Shown here piece after piece: positions 1 to 6,928 of a stretch of DNA of 8,504 nt. Position numbers and translations under genes: made by a program. Source of the stretch: Chitinophagaceae bacterium (GTDB lineage Bacteria > Bacteroidota > Bacteroidia > Chitinophagales > Chitinophagaceae); NCBI GenBank assembly GCA_947468255.1, contig CANIMM010000127.1:1-8504 (forward strand), in the 5' to 3' direction. Each line of letters begins with the position of its first letter. Position 1 is the stretch's first letter. The notes under the pieces are model-generated. The model ran no database searches and was not told the DNA's origin. It worked only from the letters and a program-made list of their open reading frames with translations.

Positions 1-16
1 CCTGCTTACATCGATT

Positions 17-157
17 TTATTTTTTATTTTCTCTTATTACCTCTTCTGCTTCTTGGATTATCCTAATTCGAGTCAACTCTTCTGCCTGCTGCTGAAAAAC
101 TTTTTGTTTTTGCCTGTATAGCTCATATTTATTGGATAAATAGGGCGCTTCTAGATA
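17..157 (-). pseudogene. C-terminal remnant of an unidentified, broken gene
   Basis: On the minus strand, one frame is open for 46 codons between an in-frame TAA (160-158) and a TAA at 19-17, with no ATG. The translation is rich in Q, E, K and R and ends RIRIIQEAEEVIRENKK, which reads like an amphipathic or coiled-coil protein tail rather than random AT-rich sequence. A different minus-strand frame starts at ATG 197-195 and gives a hydrophobic MSNTSFVLIFLFIIS segment before running into a stop at 131-129. The two could be one small membrane-anchored coiled-coil protein broken by a frameshift near 155, but that is inference. I do not recognise the family. It may also be the decayed end of a larger gene, or chance. 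Confidence 0.3.
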
Positions 158-762
158 TTATGAACAAAAAAATCAGTACAAAACTTGTATTGCTCATTTT
201 TAACAATTGATTTTTTGAATACCCATTATTAATTAGCTTTTGATTAATGGAAAATCTACATTCACCCGTCGCAATACAATTGAAAAGTAAAAATGAAGAC
301 TTGAAATTTTTGATAAAATTCCATTCCTCTTAATCATTTCTTACATATTACATGTTTTTATAATTTAAAATTCGGGCATTATTATCGCTTACCATTGAAA
401 TAAATCACTTCTTGAAATTATGACTTGTTAGAACTGGGGTATGAACAAATTTTAAGCATTGATTATCCAAATTTATCCAATACTAGATTGTAAGCATTTA
501 AATAGCGACTTTTGAAAAGTAACCGAACGGCCAAATCAACGAGTCTGATGGTAAATTTAGATTTCTAAAAAAATATAGAAATTAATTGGGTAATCAATAA
601 ACAAATACTGAAAATTTAGTATGCATAGTTTATCTTCTTACCAAAATAGAAGCTATTGTATAATTGGGAATAAGTTGGTTCCTCGAATTTGAAAATATTT
701 CAAATTCTATAACAATATTTACAAAAAGAGTAAACGAACAATTATAATTATTTTTAACCTGC
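158..762. other. Long AT-rich non-coding region upstream of the first gene
   Basis: About 600 bases with no convincing gene. The only plus-strand ATG frame worth naming is a 28-codon frame at 247, with no ribosome binding site and no recognised product. The region has short repeats typical of AT-rich DNA: the octamer TTATCCAA occurs twice in close tandem near 463-480, and a 7-bp inverted repeat lies at 561-567/576-582. The notable element is the perfect dyad at 685-707, listed separately. I looked for the Bacteroidota promoter form (TTTG around -33, TAnnTTTG around -7) and found no clean match. Confidence 0.5.
685..707. promoter_or_regulatory. Perfect 10-bp inverted repeat, candidate operator or leader hairpin
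   Basis: Arms GAATTTGAAA (685-694) and TTTCAAATTC (698-707) are exact reverse complements separated by ATA. The dyad ends 55 bases before the ATG at 763 (91 before the alternative ATG at 799). Its symmetry and position suit binding of a dimeric regulator next to the promoter of the lipoprotein-sulfatase unit. As RNA it could form an AT-rich 10-bp stem with a 3-nt loop. No run of T follows it, so it is not a typical intrinsic terminator. Which role it has cannot be decided from sequence. Confidence 0.45.
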
Positions 763-3516
763 ATGGCAAAATATTTTAGAACCCAAAAATTTAATTTTAT
801 GACATTATCCAATAATAAAATAATTTCATTTTTAATTTTCAGTCTCATTTTGCTTGCAGCGTGCAAGACGAAAAATGTATATAAAGCTCCGAATGTTGTT
901 TTTACACTTGAGGAAACACAGCTGCCGGCCTATGAAAAAGAGATAGACCATATGGGTATCATCAAGGATAATCAAAGCCATCAGGAGAAATCATTCAATA
1001 AAGGTAAAAGAATCTATACCTCCATCTGCTTTACTTGTCATGGTAGTCCAAGCCAAGAGGGCTCAATTCCTACAGCATTTAAATATTGGAAGGATAAATT
1101 CAAAGTAGGAAAAGACCCTTACTCGATTTATCTAACGCTAACCAGAGGCTATGGTGCAATGCCAGCTCAAACAACTTTAACGCCAAAAGAAAAATATGAT
1201 GTAATACAATACATAAGGGAAGAATTTGTAGCTAAGCAAAACAAGGGGGAATATTTCAAAATCGACTCAAATTATTTACTGAGTCTACCAGCAGGAAAAT
1301 CCAAGGGGCCTGAAGCCAAACGAAGGGAGCCGTGGACAGAAATGGATTATGGCAACTCGCTGATCTACACTTACGAGTTGGTTGACTCAAATGCAAAACC
1401 CAGAGAAATAGCAAAAGGACCTGCACCACTAAAGGATGAAAATTTGGTGGATGCCAACTTTGCTTATAAAGGTATCGCCGTAAGAGTAGATGAAGGTGTA
1501 GGTGGAGTTGCAGCAGGCAAGGCCTGGATGATTTTTGATCATGATTTGATGCGTATAGCTGGAGCTTGGACAGGCAAGGGTTTTATAGATTGGGAAGGGA
1601 TTCTTTTAAATGGGAGACATAATATTTCTCCACGTACAATCGGGAATCTTCAAATTTCAAATTCTGTAGAACCTGGATGGGCCAATCCGACAAATGGATC
1701 TTTTACGGACACCCGATTTAAGGCAATAGACAATAGAAGATTTGGTCCTTTACCTCGCTCCTGGGCACAATACAAGGGGCTGTATCATTATAATGATAAA
1801 GTAATCATTTCTTATACTGTTGGCAACGCTAGTGTTTTAGAAAAATTAGGTCTTGAAGGATCGGCCGACAAGCCCATTTTTACACGCACATTAAATATGA
1901 CCCCTTCAGCAACCTTGCTAAAAATGCGCATAGCGCCCACAAATAACGCTGTAGCAATTATAGGCGAAGATGTTACCCTTACCAAGGAAGCAGGTTTTTT
2001 TGTATTGAAAATACCTGCGTCAAAAACAGTTAAGGTGAAAATTTTATTTGCCAGCCCAACTGTAAATAATTTTGCCCTTCTATCAAAATCATCTAAACAA
2101 CCAGAAAATCTGTTAGCTTTTACAAAAGGAGGCGAAGCGCAATATCCACAGAAATTAGCTACTACCATTTCAAAAGGCGAGCAGAAAGGAGTATTTAAGG
2201 TAGATAGGATGGAATTACCCTCCCAGAGCCCTTGGAAAAACCAGCTGAGATTGAGTGGAATTGATTTTTTAGAAGACCGAAATAAAGCAGTGATCTGTTC
2301 AACTGATGGCGATGTTTGGTTGGTAGAAGGAATTTTAAAAAGTTCAGGCACTTTATTATGGAAGAGAATTGCTGCTGGGTTATTTCAGCCTCTTGGTATC
2401 AAAGTAGTAGATAAAAAAATATTTGTGACTTGCCGAGACCAGCTAGTAAAACTACATGATCTGAATGGTGATGAGGAAATTGATTTTTACGAAAGCTTCA
2501 ATAGCGATCATCAAGTAACCAATCACTTCCATGAGTTTGCCATGGGTTTACAAACTGATAAGGAAGGAAATTTTTACTATGCCAAAAGTGCTCGGCATGC
2601 AAGACGATCATTGGTTCCACAACATGGAACCTTACTGAAAGTAAGTAAGGATGGTCAAAAAACTACTATAATTGCGCATGGATTTAGAGCAGCCAATGGG
2701 GTTTGTATTAATCCTGATGGGTCTTTTTTTGTAACAGACCAAGAAGGGTACTGGAATCCAATGAACAGAATTAACTTGGTTTCATCCAACAACAAATTTT
2801 ATGGTAACATGTTTGGTTATAATCCTTCAAAAGATAGCTCAGACAAAGGTATGGAACAACCATTGGTATGGGTTGAAAAGGACATTGATCGGTCACCATC
2901 AGAATTGCTTTGGGTAGATAGTAAAAATTGGGGACCATTGAATGGAAGTCTGCTTAGCTTTTCATATGGATATGGAAAAGTATTTATTGTGCCGCATGAA
3001 ACAATTGGCAACCAGATTCAGGGAGGACTTATTGAATTACCTATTCCAAATTTTTCGACTGGTGTTATGCGTGGACGATTCAATCCTTCGGATGGTCAAT
3101 TATATACCTGTGGTTTGTCGGCATGGGGATCAACCCAGCCAGATTTAGGAGGATTTTATCGAATCAGGTACATGGGTGAAAAATCCATCATACCAATTGG
3201 GCTCAATGCTAAACGAGAAGGTATTCGCATCATTTTTTCACATGAGTTAAGTCTAAAAGATGTCAACAAAGTATCCGCTTTTCAGGTACAAACATGGGAT
3301 TTAGAGCGATCTAGAAGATATGGATCAGATCATTACAATACCAAATCTCTTCCAGTAACCAAGGTAGAAATAAGTGATAACAGAAAAGAATTGTTTCTCA
3401 CCATCCCTGGCATCAAACCAACTCATGTAATGGAAATTAATTATCAACTAACTGATACCAATGGGGAACAAATAAAAGGGCTGATTCAAAATACAATCTA
3501 CCAATTGGGTAAATAG
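763..3516 (+). CDS. Cytochrome c / DUF6797 / beta-propeller (sugar-dehydrogenase-like) lipoprotein
   Basis: A predicted periplasmic redox lipoprotein of 917 residues. A hydrophobic segment ends in a lipobox, LLAAC, with lipid Cys34. The residues after it (KTKNV) do not resemble the Bacteroidota surface-export signal, so a periplasm-facing anchor is likely. Residues 80-155 are a class I cytochrome c domain: haem motif C89-F-T-C92-H93, likely distal ligand Met133 in GYGAMPAQ. Residues about 195-365 match my memory of DUF6797 (MDYG, KGIAVRVDEG, GKAWMIFDHD, FIDWEGI, PGWANP, YKGLYHYND). Residues about 495-805 resemble the beta-propeller of PQQ/NHL-type sugar dehydrogenases, with a calcium-loop-like D566-L-N-G-D-E-E-I-D574. 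The last ~100 residues are a beta-rich tail. Substrate unknown; oxidation of a sugar with electron transfer to the haem is inference. ATG 799 (codon 13) would give a more usual 22-residue lipoprotein signal and may be the true start. Sulfatase 1 follows after 93 bases. Confidence 0.85.
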   Translation: MAKYFRTQKFNFMTLSNNKIISFLIFSLILLAACKTKNVYKAPNVVFTLEETQLPAYEKEIDHMGIIKDNQSHQEKSFNKGKRIYTSICFTCHGSPSQEGSIPTAFKYWKDKFKVGKDPYSIYLTLTRGYGAMPAQTTLTPKEKYDVIQYIREEFVAKQNKGEYFKIDSNYLLSLPAGKSKGPEAKRREPWTEMDYGNSLIYTYELVDSNAKPREIAKGPAPLKDENLVDANFAYKGIAVRVDEGVGGVAAGKAWMIFDHDLMRIAGAWTGKGFIDWEGILLNGRHNISPRTIGNLQISNSVEPGWANPTNGSFTDTRFKAIDNRRFGPLPRSWAQYKGLYHYNDKVIISYTVGNASVLEKLGLEGSADKPIFTRTLNMTPSATLLKMRIAPTNNAVAIIGEDVTLTKEAGFFVLKIPASKTVKVKILFASPTVNNFALLSKSSKQPENLLAFTKGGEAQYPQKLATTISKGEQKGVFKVDRMELPSQSPWKNQLRLSGIDFLEDRNKAVICSTDGDVWLVEGILKSSGTLLWKRIAAGLFQPLGIKVVDKKIFVTCRDQLVKLHDLNGDEEIDFYESFNSDHQVTNHFHEFAMGLQTDKEGNFYYAKSARHARRSLVPQHGTLLKVSKDGQKTTIIAHGFRAANGVCINPDGSFFVTDQEGYWNPMNRINLVSSNNKFYGNMFGYNPSKDSSDKGMEQPLVWVEKDIDRSPSELLWVDSKNWGPLNGSLLSFSYGYGKVFIVPHETIGNQIQGGLIELPIPNFSTGVMRGRFNPSDGQLYTCGLSAWGSTQPDLGGFYRIRYMGEKSIIPIGLNAKREGIRIIFSHELSLKDVNKVSAFQVQTWDLERSRRYGSDHYNTKSLPVTKVEISDNRKELFLTIPGIKPTHVMEINYQLTDTNGEQIKGLIQNTIYQLGK
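3463..3516 (+). repeat. Copy A of a diverged direct repeat (3' end of the lipoprotein gene)
   Basis: The last 18 codons, stop included, of the cytochrome/propeller gene recur at 4949-5002. By hand alignment 45 of 55 columns are identical, with two single-base gaps. This copy is in frame and belongs to the intact gene; the second copy has lost the frame. The match continues more weakly through the intergenic leader to the ATGCGAAT at 3610-3617, which recurs at 5079-5086. Confidence 0.75.
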
Positions 3517-3543
3517 TTGATACTAATTTTTCTTGGTCAACTA
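3514..3543 (+). other. Inverted repeat spanning the stop codon of the lipoprotein gene
   Basis: TAGTTGA (3514-3520, overlapping the TAG stop) pairs exactly with TCAACTA (3537-3543) across a 16-nt T-rich loop. Flanking CAATT and AATTG could extend it as an imperfect stem. There is no T-run after the stem, so it is a weak terminator candidate at best. It could equally be an mRNA-stability hairpin between the two genes. The relic copy of this region near 5002 does not keep the stem, which argues against strong conservation. Confidence 0.25.
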
Positions 3544-3609
3544 CTAATTGTTGAAAAAGAAGTATGGAAATGAATTTATTTATTTTATACAATCTATCAA
3601 AATACCTAT

Positions 3610-4962
3610 ATGCGAATGGCACTTGCTAAAAAAATTGTATTGATTTTTTTCACTTGTATTGTTAATTACTCAAACAACTTATTCGGTCAGTCAATAAAAA
3701 ATCCGAAACCAAATTTTATTATCATATTAACTGATGACCAAGGCTATAATGATGTAGGTTGTTTTGGTTCTCCCAACATTAAAACACCTCACTTAGATCA
3801 AATGGCAAAAGAAGGTGTTAGGCTAACGAATTTTTATGCCCAACCTGTTTGCGGTCCATCTAGAGGCGCACTGATGACTGGTCGCTACCCTGTTAGAATT
3901 GGAGATGGATGGACAACTAGAGAAGAAGAAATAACCATAGCAGAAGAACTTAAAATACAAGGATATACGACTGGTTGTATTGGAAAATGGGATATGTCCA
4001 GACGCAAAGTAATACCTGGGCAAATGCCGAATGATCAAGGATTCGATTATTATTTTGGCACGCTAGGAGCAACTGATGAAGGTGAAGTTGATTTCTATCA
4101 AAATCGCGAAAAAATTGCTGGCACAAAAGACATGTCAATGCTAACAAGTTTATATACAAACAAAGCATTAAATTTTATTGAAGAAAAAAAAGACAGTCCA
4201 TTTTTTCTTTATTTAGCCCATAGTATGCCCCATGTTAAAATAGATGCCTCAGTGAATTTCAAAGGTAAATCTGCAGGGCAATTGTACGGGGATGTTATTG
4301 AAGAAATAGATTGGAATGTTGGACTCATCATTGATAAAATCAAAAGCCTCGGGTTATCTAACAATACGTACATTCTTTTTACGAGTGACAATGGACCCTG
4401 GAAGGGCAAGGAAGAGGTTTTTCGGATAAGCCATGGCAATCAATTGGCTACCGGTTCGGCATATCCATTACGCGGAGTGAAAGGCTCCCATTTTGAGGGT
4501 GGATTTAGAGTTCCAGCTATTATGTGGGGTGGTCAAACTGTTTCAGGAAAAGTTTTAAACGGTATTGTTTCTACTTTAGACATATTGCCCACATTTGTAA
4601 ATCTTGCCCATGCAAAAACTACAACAGGAATTACATTAGATGGTTTCAATCAAACAAATTACCTAGTTGGTAAAACAGCTACAAGTAGCAGAAATAACTT
4701 TTACTACTTTATTAGAAATGAATTACATAGTGTACGCTTAGGGAAATGGAAATTAATGCTGCCCAATCGATTAAAAAGTTACAGCGGGATAACTGATTTT
4801 ATTCAAGATCCTGCAATAACTGAAACAATATTATATGACCTTTCAAAAGATATTTCCGAATCAAATAATGTTGCCAAGCTACATCCTGAGATTGTTAAAA
4901 AATTAATTGCTATAGCGGAAAAAGCACCTATTGATTTGGAAGAAAAAACGGGCAACAAGTAA
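3610..4962 (+). CDS. Sulfatase 1: secreted type I (formylglycine) sulfatase, GKWD variant
   Basis: Hydrolyses sulfate esters, presumably on a glycan, after export; 450 residues with a signal peptide (KKIVLIFFTCIVNY, likely cut near FGQ-S). Alkaline-phosphatase-like fold motifs in order: metal-binding D42-D43 in ILTDDQG; formylglycine site C81-G-P-S-R85 in a C-x-P-S-R box, so Cys81 should be converted by a maturase encoded elsewhere; H204-S-M-P-H208; D260-N261-G; K291 in GVKGSHFEGGFRVP. Odd point: the usual GKWH motif reads G125-K126-W127-D128, so the active-site histidine is Asp. The C-terminal side is recognisable up to HPEIVKKLIAIAEKAPIDLEE, but it then ends in KTGNK, in DNA that copies another gene's tail, and lacks the extension seen in sulfatase 2. 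ATG 3610 is chosen; ATG 3616 is equally possible. No Shine-Dalgarno sequence is visible. The substrate cannot be named. Confidence 0.9.
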   Translation: MRMALAKKIVLIFFTCIVNYSNNLFGQSIKNPKPNFIIILTDDQGYNDVGCFGSPNIKTPHLDQMAKEGVRLTNFYAQPVCGPSRGALMTGRYPVRIGDGWTTREEEITIAEELKIQGYTTGCIGKWDMSRRKVIPGQMPNDQGFDYYFGTLGATDEGEVDFYQNREKIAGTKDMSMLTSLYTNKALNFIEEKKDSPFFLYLAHSMPHVKIDASVNFKGKSAGQLYGDVIEEIDWNVGLIIDKIKSLGLSNNTYILFTSDNGPWKGKEEVFRISHGNQLATGSAYPLRGVKGSHFEGGFRVPAIMWGGQTVSGKVLNGIVSTLDILPTFVNLAHAKTTTGITLDGFNQTNYLVGKTATSSRNNFYYFIRNELHSVRLGKWKLMLPNRLKSYSGITDFIQDPAITETILYDLSKDISESNNVAKLHPEIVKKLIAIAEKAPIDLEEKTGNK

Positions 4963-5002
4963 AATGGCTTATTCAATATACTATTTATCAATTGGTAAAT
5001 AG
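4949..5002 (+). pseudogene. Relic of the 3' end of a second cytochrome/propeller lipoprotein gene (copy B)
   Basis: Overlapping and following the stop of sulfatase 1, this stretch aligns with the last 18 codons of the lipoprotein gene (3463-3516), 45 of 55 columns identical. Read in the corresponding frame, it gives QVKWLIQYTIYQL against QIKGLIQNTIYQL in the intact gene. Four of the seven substitutions in that stretch are synonymous (CTG/CTT, ACA/ACT, ATC/ATT, TAC/TAT), as expected if the copies diverged while both were coding. An extra C near 4953 and a missing G near 4995 break the frame. It is best read as the tail of a lost paralogue rather than a recent duplication. Confidence 0.65.
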
Positions 5003-5136
5003 AAAACGAATATTGACTTTTAAAAAAACAGTATAATAACAATGTTGCTTTTTGTTTTATATAATTAACAATACAGGTATGCGAATTACAGATTCTAACA
5101 AACTACTTTTTTAAGTTTTCTAAAATAGCTTTACAA
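5003..5136 (+). other. Intergenic relic resembling the leader of sulfatase 1
   Basis: No gene. The segment keeps the order found between the lipoprotein gene and sulfatase 1: gene tail, about 80 (here) or 90-100 (there) AT-rich bases, a TTTTATA-rich stretch, AATAC, then TATGCGAAT (5078-5086 here, 3609-3617 there). In the intact unit that ATG starts sulfatase 1. Here it opens a frame of only a few codons (MRITDSNKLLF, then stop). The middle of the segment is poorly conserved, so the homology rests on the two ends being collinear. Confidence 0.4.
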
Positions 5137-5319
5137 ATGAAAAGTAAAATTGAAACCTACCAGCATTCACTCCAGTTTTTTGCAGCTTTTGGAATGACAT
5201 TACTTTTTAGTACGCAATCTTTTTCCCAGCGCTTCAACATTGTCTATATCATGAGTGACGACCATACTTACCAACCAATAAGTGCTTATGGCGGAGCATT
5301 GAAAACCTATCTAACTTAA
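5137..5319 (+). pseudogene. N-terminal fragment of a third sulfatase
   Basis: Sixty codons: a signal peptide (QHSLQFFAAFGMTLLFSTQSFSQ) followed by RFNIVYIMSDDHTYQPISAYGG. This is the opening strand of a type I sulfatase, with the paired metal-binding aspartates in SDD. The frame then ends in ALKTYLT and a TAA. Nothing downstream encodes the formylglycine box or any later motif, and full-length relatives run about 450-550 residues, so this is a deletion remnant that cannot be a working enzyme. Its SDDHTYQPISAYG signature differs from TDDQGYNDVGCFG and CDDMGYSDIGCFG in the flanking sulfatases. It therefore came from a different sulfatase subfamily and is not a copy of either neighbour. An expressed short exported peptide is possible but unlikely. 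Confidence 0.75.
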
Positions 5320-5417
5320 TGAAATGACCAATAGCATTACGCTCAAGTATTTCTAAAATAAATTTAAAAAGTAATTTTTTATCAAAAAGAAACAGGAGAT
5401 CCCATTAAAAAAATACA

Positions 5418-6881
5418 ATGCTAAAAACAACAACAATTTTACCAGCTGTAACTGCAGGATATTTCCTAATACTCTCTCTCTCATTTACAGCCATGGCAAA
5501 GGGAATGCCAACCAATGCACCCAACCATAAAAAAAATATAGCTGAAACCCCTAAGCCAAATTTTATAATTATCTTCTGTGACGACATGGGATACAGCGAT
5601 ATCGGTTGTTTTGGTTCTGACAAAAATCGAACTCCAAACATTGACCGGATGGCAAAGGAGGGAATGCGTTTTAAGAGTTTTTATGTAACCAGCGGTGTTT
5701 GTTCGCCTTCCCGGTCGAGCCTGATGACAGGATGTTATCCGATGCGGGTAGGAATGCAAGAAAATTCCAAAGGATTTTATGTTCTGTTTCCACAGGATCA
5801 AAAAGGACTTAACCCAAAAGAGATAACTATAGCTGAAATACTCAAGCAACAGGGTTATGCTACCGCCTGTATTGGTAAGTGGCATCTGGGCGACCAACCT
5901 GAGTTTTTGCCGAGACAACAGGGTTTTGATTACTATTATGGACTTCCGTACAGTAACGATATGAATGAAAACCCGCCGCTTCCCTTAATGCGTAACGAAA
6001 CTGTTATCGAAGCGCCGGCCGTTCAGCAGACACTGACCCAACGTTACACCAACGAAACAGTAAAATTTATTCGGGAAAACAAGGACAAACCATTTTTCAT
6101 TTACCTACCCCACACTATGCCCCACCTTCCCTGGCATGCAAGTTCTGATTTCAAGGGAAAATCTGCCAATGGGATTTATGGCGATGTAATTGAAGAAATC
6201 GATTACTCAACCGGAAAAATACTTGAGGCGCTGAAAGAATCCGGGGTCGATGATAATACACTGATCGTATTTACATCTGACAATGGTGGTATCAGGCGAA
6301 ATAATATTCCCCTTTCCGGCGGTAAAGCAACCATAATGGAAGGTGGTATGCGTGTACCATGTGTGATGCGTTGGCCGAACAGCATTCCGGCTGGCACAAG
6401 TTGTGATGAAGTATGCACCACAATGGATCTGTTGCCGACTTTCGCCCGACTGGCTGGTACCTGCGAACCTAATGATCGGATAATTGACGGGAAAAATATC
6501 CTCCCTCTACTGCAGCATAAGAATTGGGCACGATCCCCTCATAAGGCATTTTACTATTATTTCATGTCGCAACTTAGAGCCGTGCGTTCGGGACCTTGGA
6601 AGTTGCATTTGGGCCTTGACCCGATGCTGGAGAAATGGAACGGCGTTCCCACTGGAAAATGTGTTGCTGCACTCTATAACCTGGAATCAGATATCGCCGA
6701 AAAGAAAAATGTAATTGACGAACACCCAAGGGTAGTAAAAAAACTCATGCAACTGGCCGAAATAGCCAGACAGAATATTGGAGATTACAAGCTGCAGGGT
6801 TCGGGTTACAGGGCCAGCGGTTGGGTGGAAAATCCGGTACCACTGAAGCTGATAAAAACGGTGGAAACTGAACAGAAATAG
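5418..6881 (+). CDS. Sulfatase 2: secreted arylsulfatase-A-like type I sulfatase
   Basis: A 487-residue exported sulfatase that should hydrolyse sulfate esters of a polysaccharide or oligosaccharide. The signal peptide is MLKTTTILPAVTAGYFLILS with a likely cut after AMA (residue 27). All catalytic motifs are canonical: D55-D56 in FCDDMGYSDIGCFG; formylglycine site C95-S-P-S-R99 followed by SSLMTGCYP; G153-K154-W155-H156-L-G; H232-T-M-P-H236; D288-N289-G-G; K303 in GGKATIMEGGMRVP. The C-terminal subdomain ends NIGDYKLQGSGYRASGWVENPVPL, a tail common in this group and absent from sulfatase 1. The DNA is visibly richer in G+C than sulfatase 1. GGAG at 5395-5398 lies too far from the ATG to be a good ribosome binding site. 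A DUF2341 gene follows after 47 bases with no terminator between, so the two are probably co-transcribed. The sulfatase subfamily and substrate are not determinable here. Confidence 0.93.
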   Translation: MLKTTTILPAVTAGYFLILSLSFTAMAKGMPTNAPNHKKNIAETPKPNFIIIFCDDMGYSDIGCFGSDKNRTPNIDRMAKEGMRFKSFYVTSGVCSPSRSSLMTGCYPMRVGMQENSKGFYVLFPQDQKGLNPKEITIAEILKQQGYATACIGKWHLGDQPEFLPRQQGFDYYYGLPYSNDMNENPPLPLMRNETVIEAPAVQQTLTQRYTNETVKFIRENKDKPFFIYLPHTMPHLPWHASSDFKGKSANGIYGDVIEEIDYSTGKILEALKESGVDDNTLIVFTSDNGGIRRNNIPLSGGKATIMEGGMRVPCVMRWPNSIPAGTSCDEVCTTMDLLPTFARLAGTCEPNDRIIDGKNILPLLQHKNWARSPHKAFYYYFMSQLRAVRSGPWKLHLGLDPMLEKWNGVPTGKCVAALYNLESDIAEKKNVIDEHPRVVKKLMQLAEIARQNIGDYKLQGSGYRASGWVENPVPLKLIKTVETEQK

Positions 6882-6928
6882 TATTCCGGCAGAAAAATTA
6901 ATGGTGAGCATTATAAAGATTTCTTTTT

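Noticed and set aside
247..333. 28-codon plus-strand frame starting MENLHSPVAIQ
   Set aside because: It is too short, has no ribosome binding site or recognised product, and sits in otherwise non-coding AT-rich DNA.
453..500. Short repeats (TTATCCAA twice, TAAGCATT twice) considered as operator or phage-like iterons
   Set aside because: There are only two copies each, irregular spacing and low complexity, so chance in AT-rich sequence is sufficient.
630..866. 78-codon minus-strand open frame over the start of the lipoprotein gene
   Set aside because: It overlaps the lipoprotein signal sequence and the dyad region, its composition follows AT-rich DNA, and nothing in it is recognisable.
1812..2351. 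179-codon minus-strand open frame inside the lipoprotein gene
   Set aside because: It lies wholly opposite a well-supported coding sequence with recognisable domains. Its translation shows no family motif.
5391..5417. GGAG at 5395-5398 as Shine-Dalgarno for sulfatase 2
   Set aside because: The spacing to the ATG at 5418 is 19 bases, well beyond the usual range. Bacteroidota genes often lack such a site.
5481..5918. 145-codon minus-strand open frame inside sulfatase 2
   Set aside because: It is antisense to the most conserved sulfatase motifs, which explains its openness. No protein family pattern is visible.
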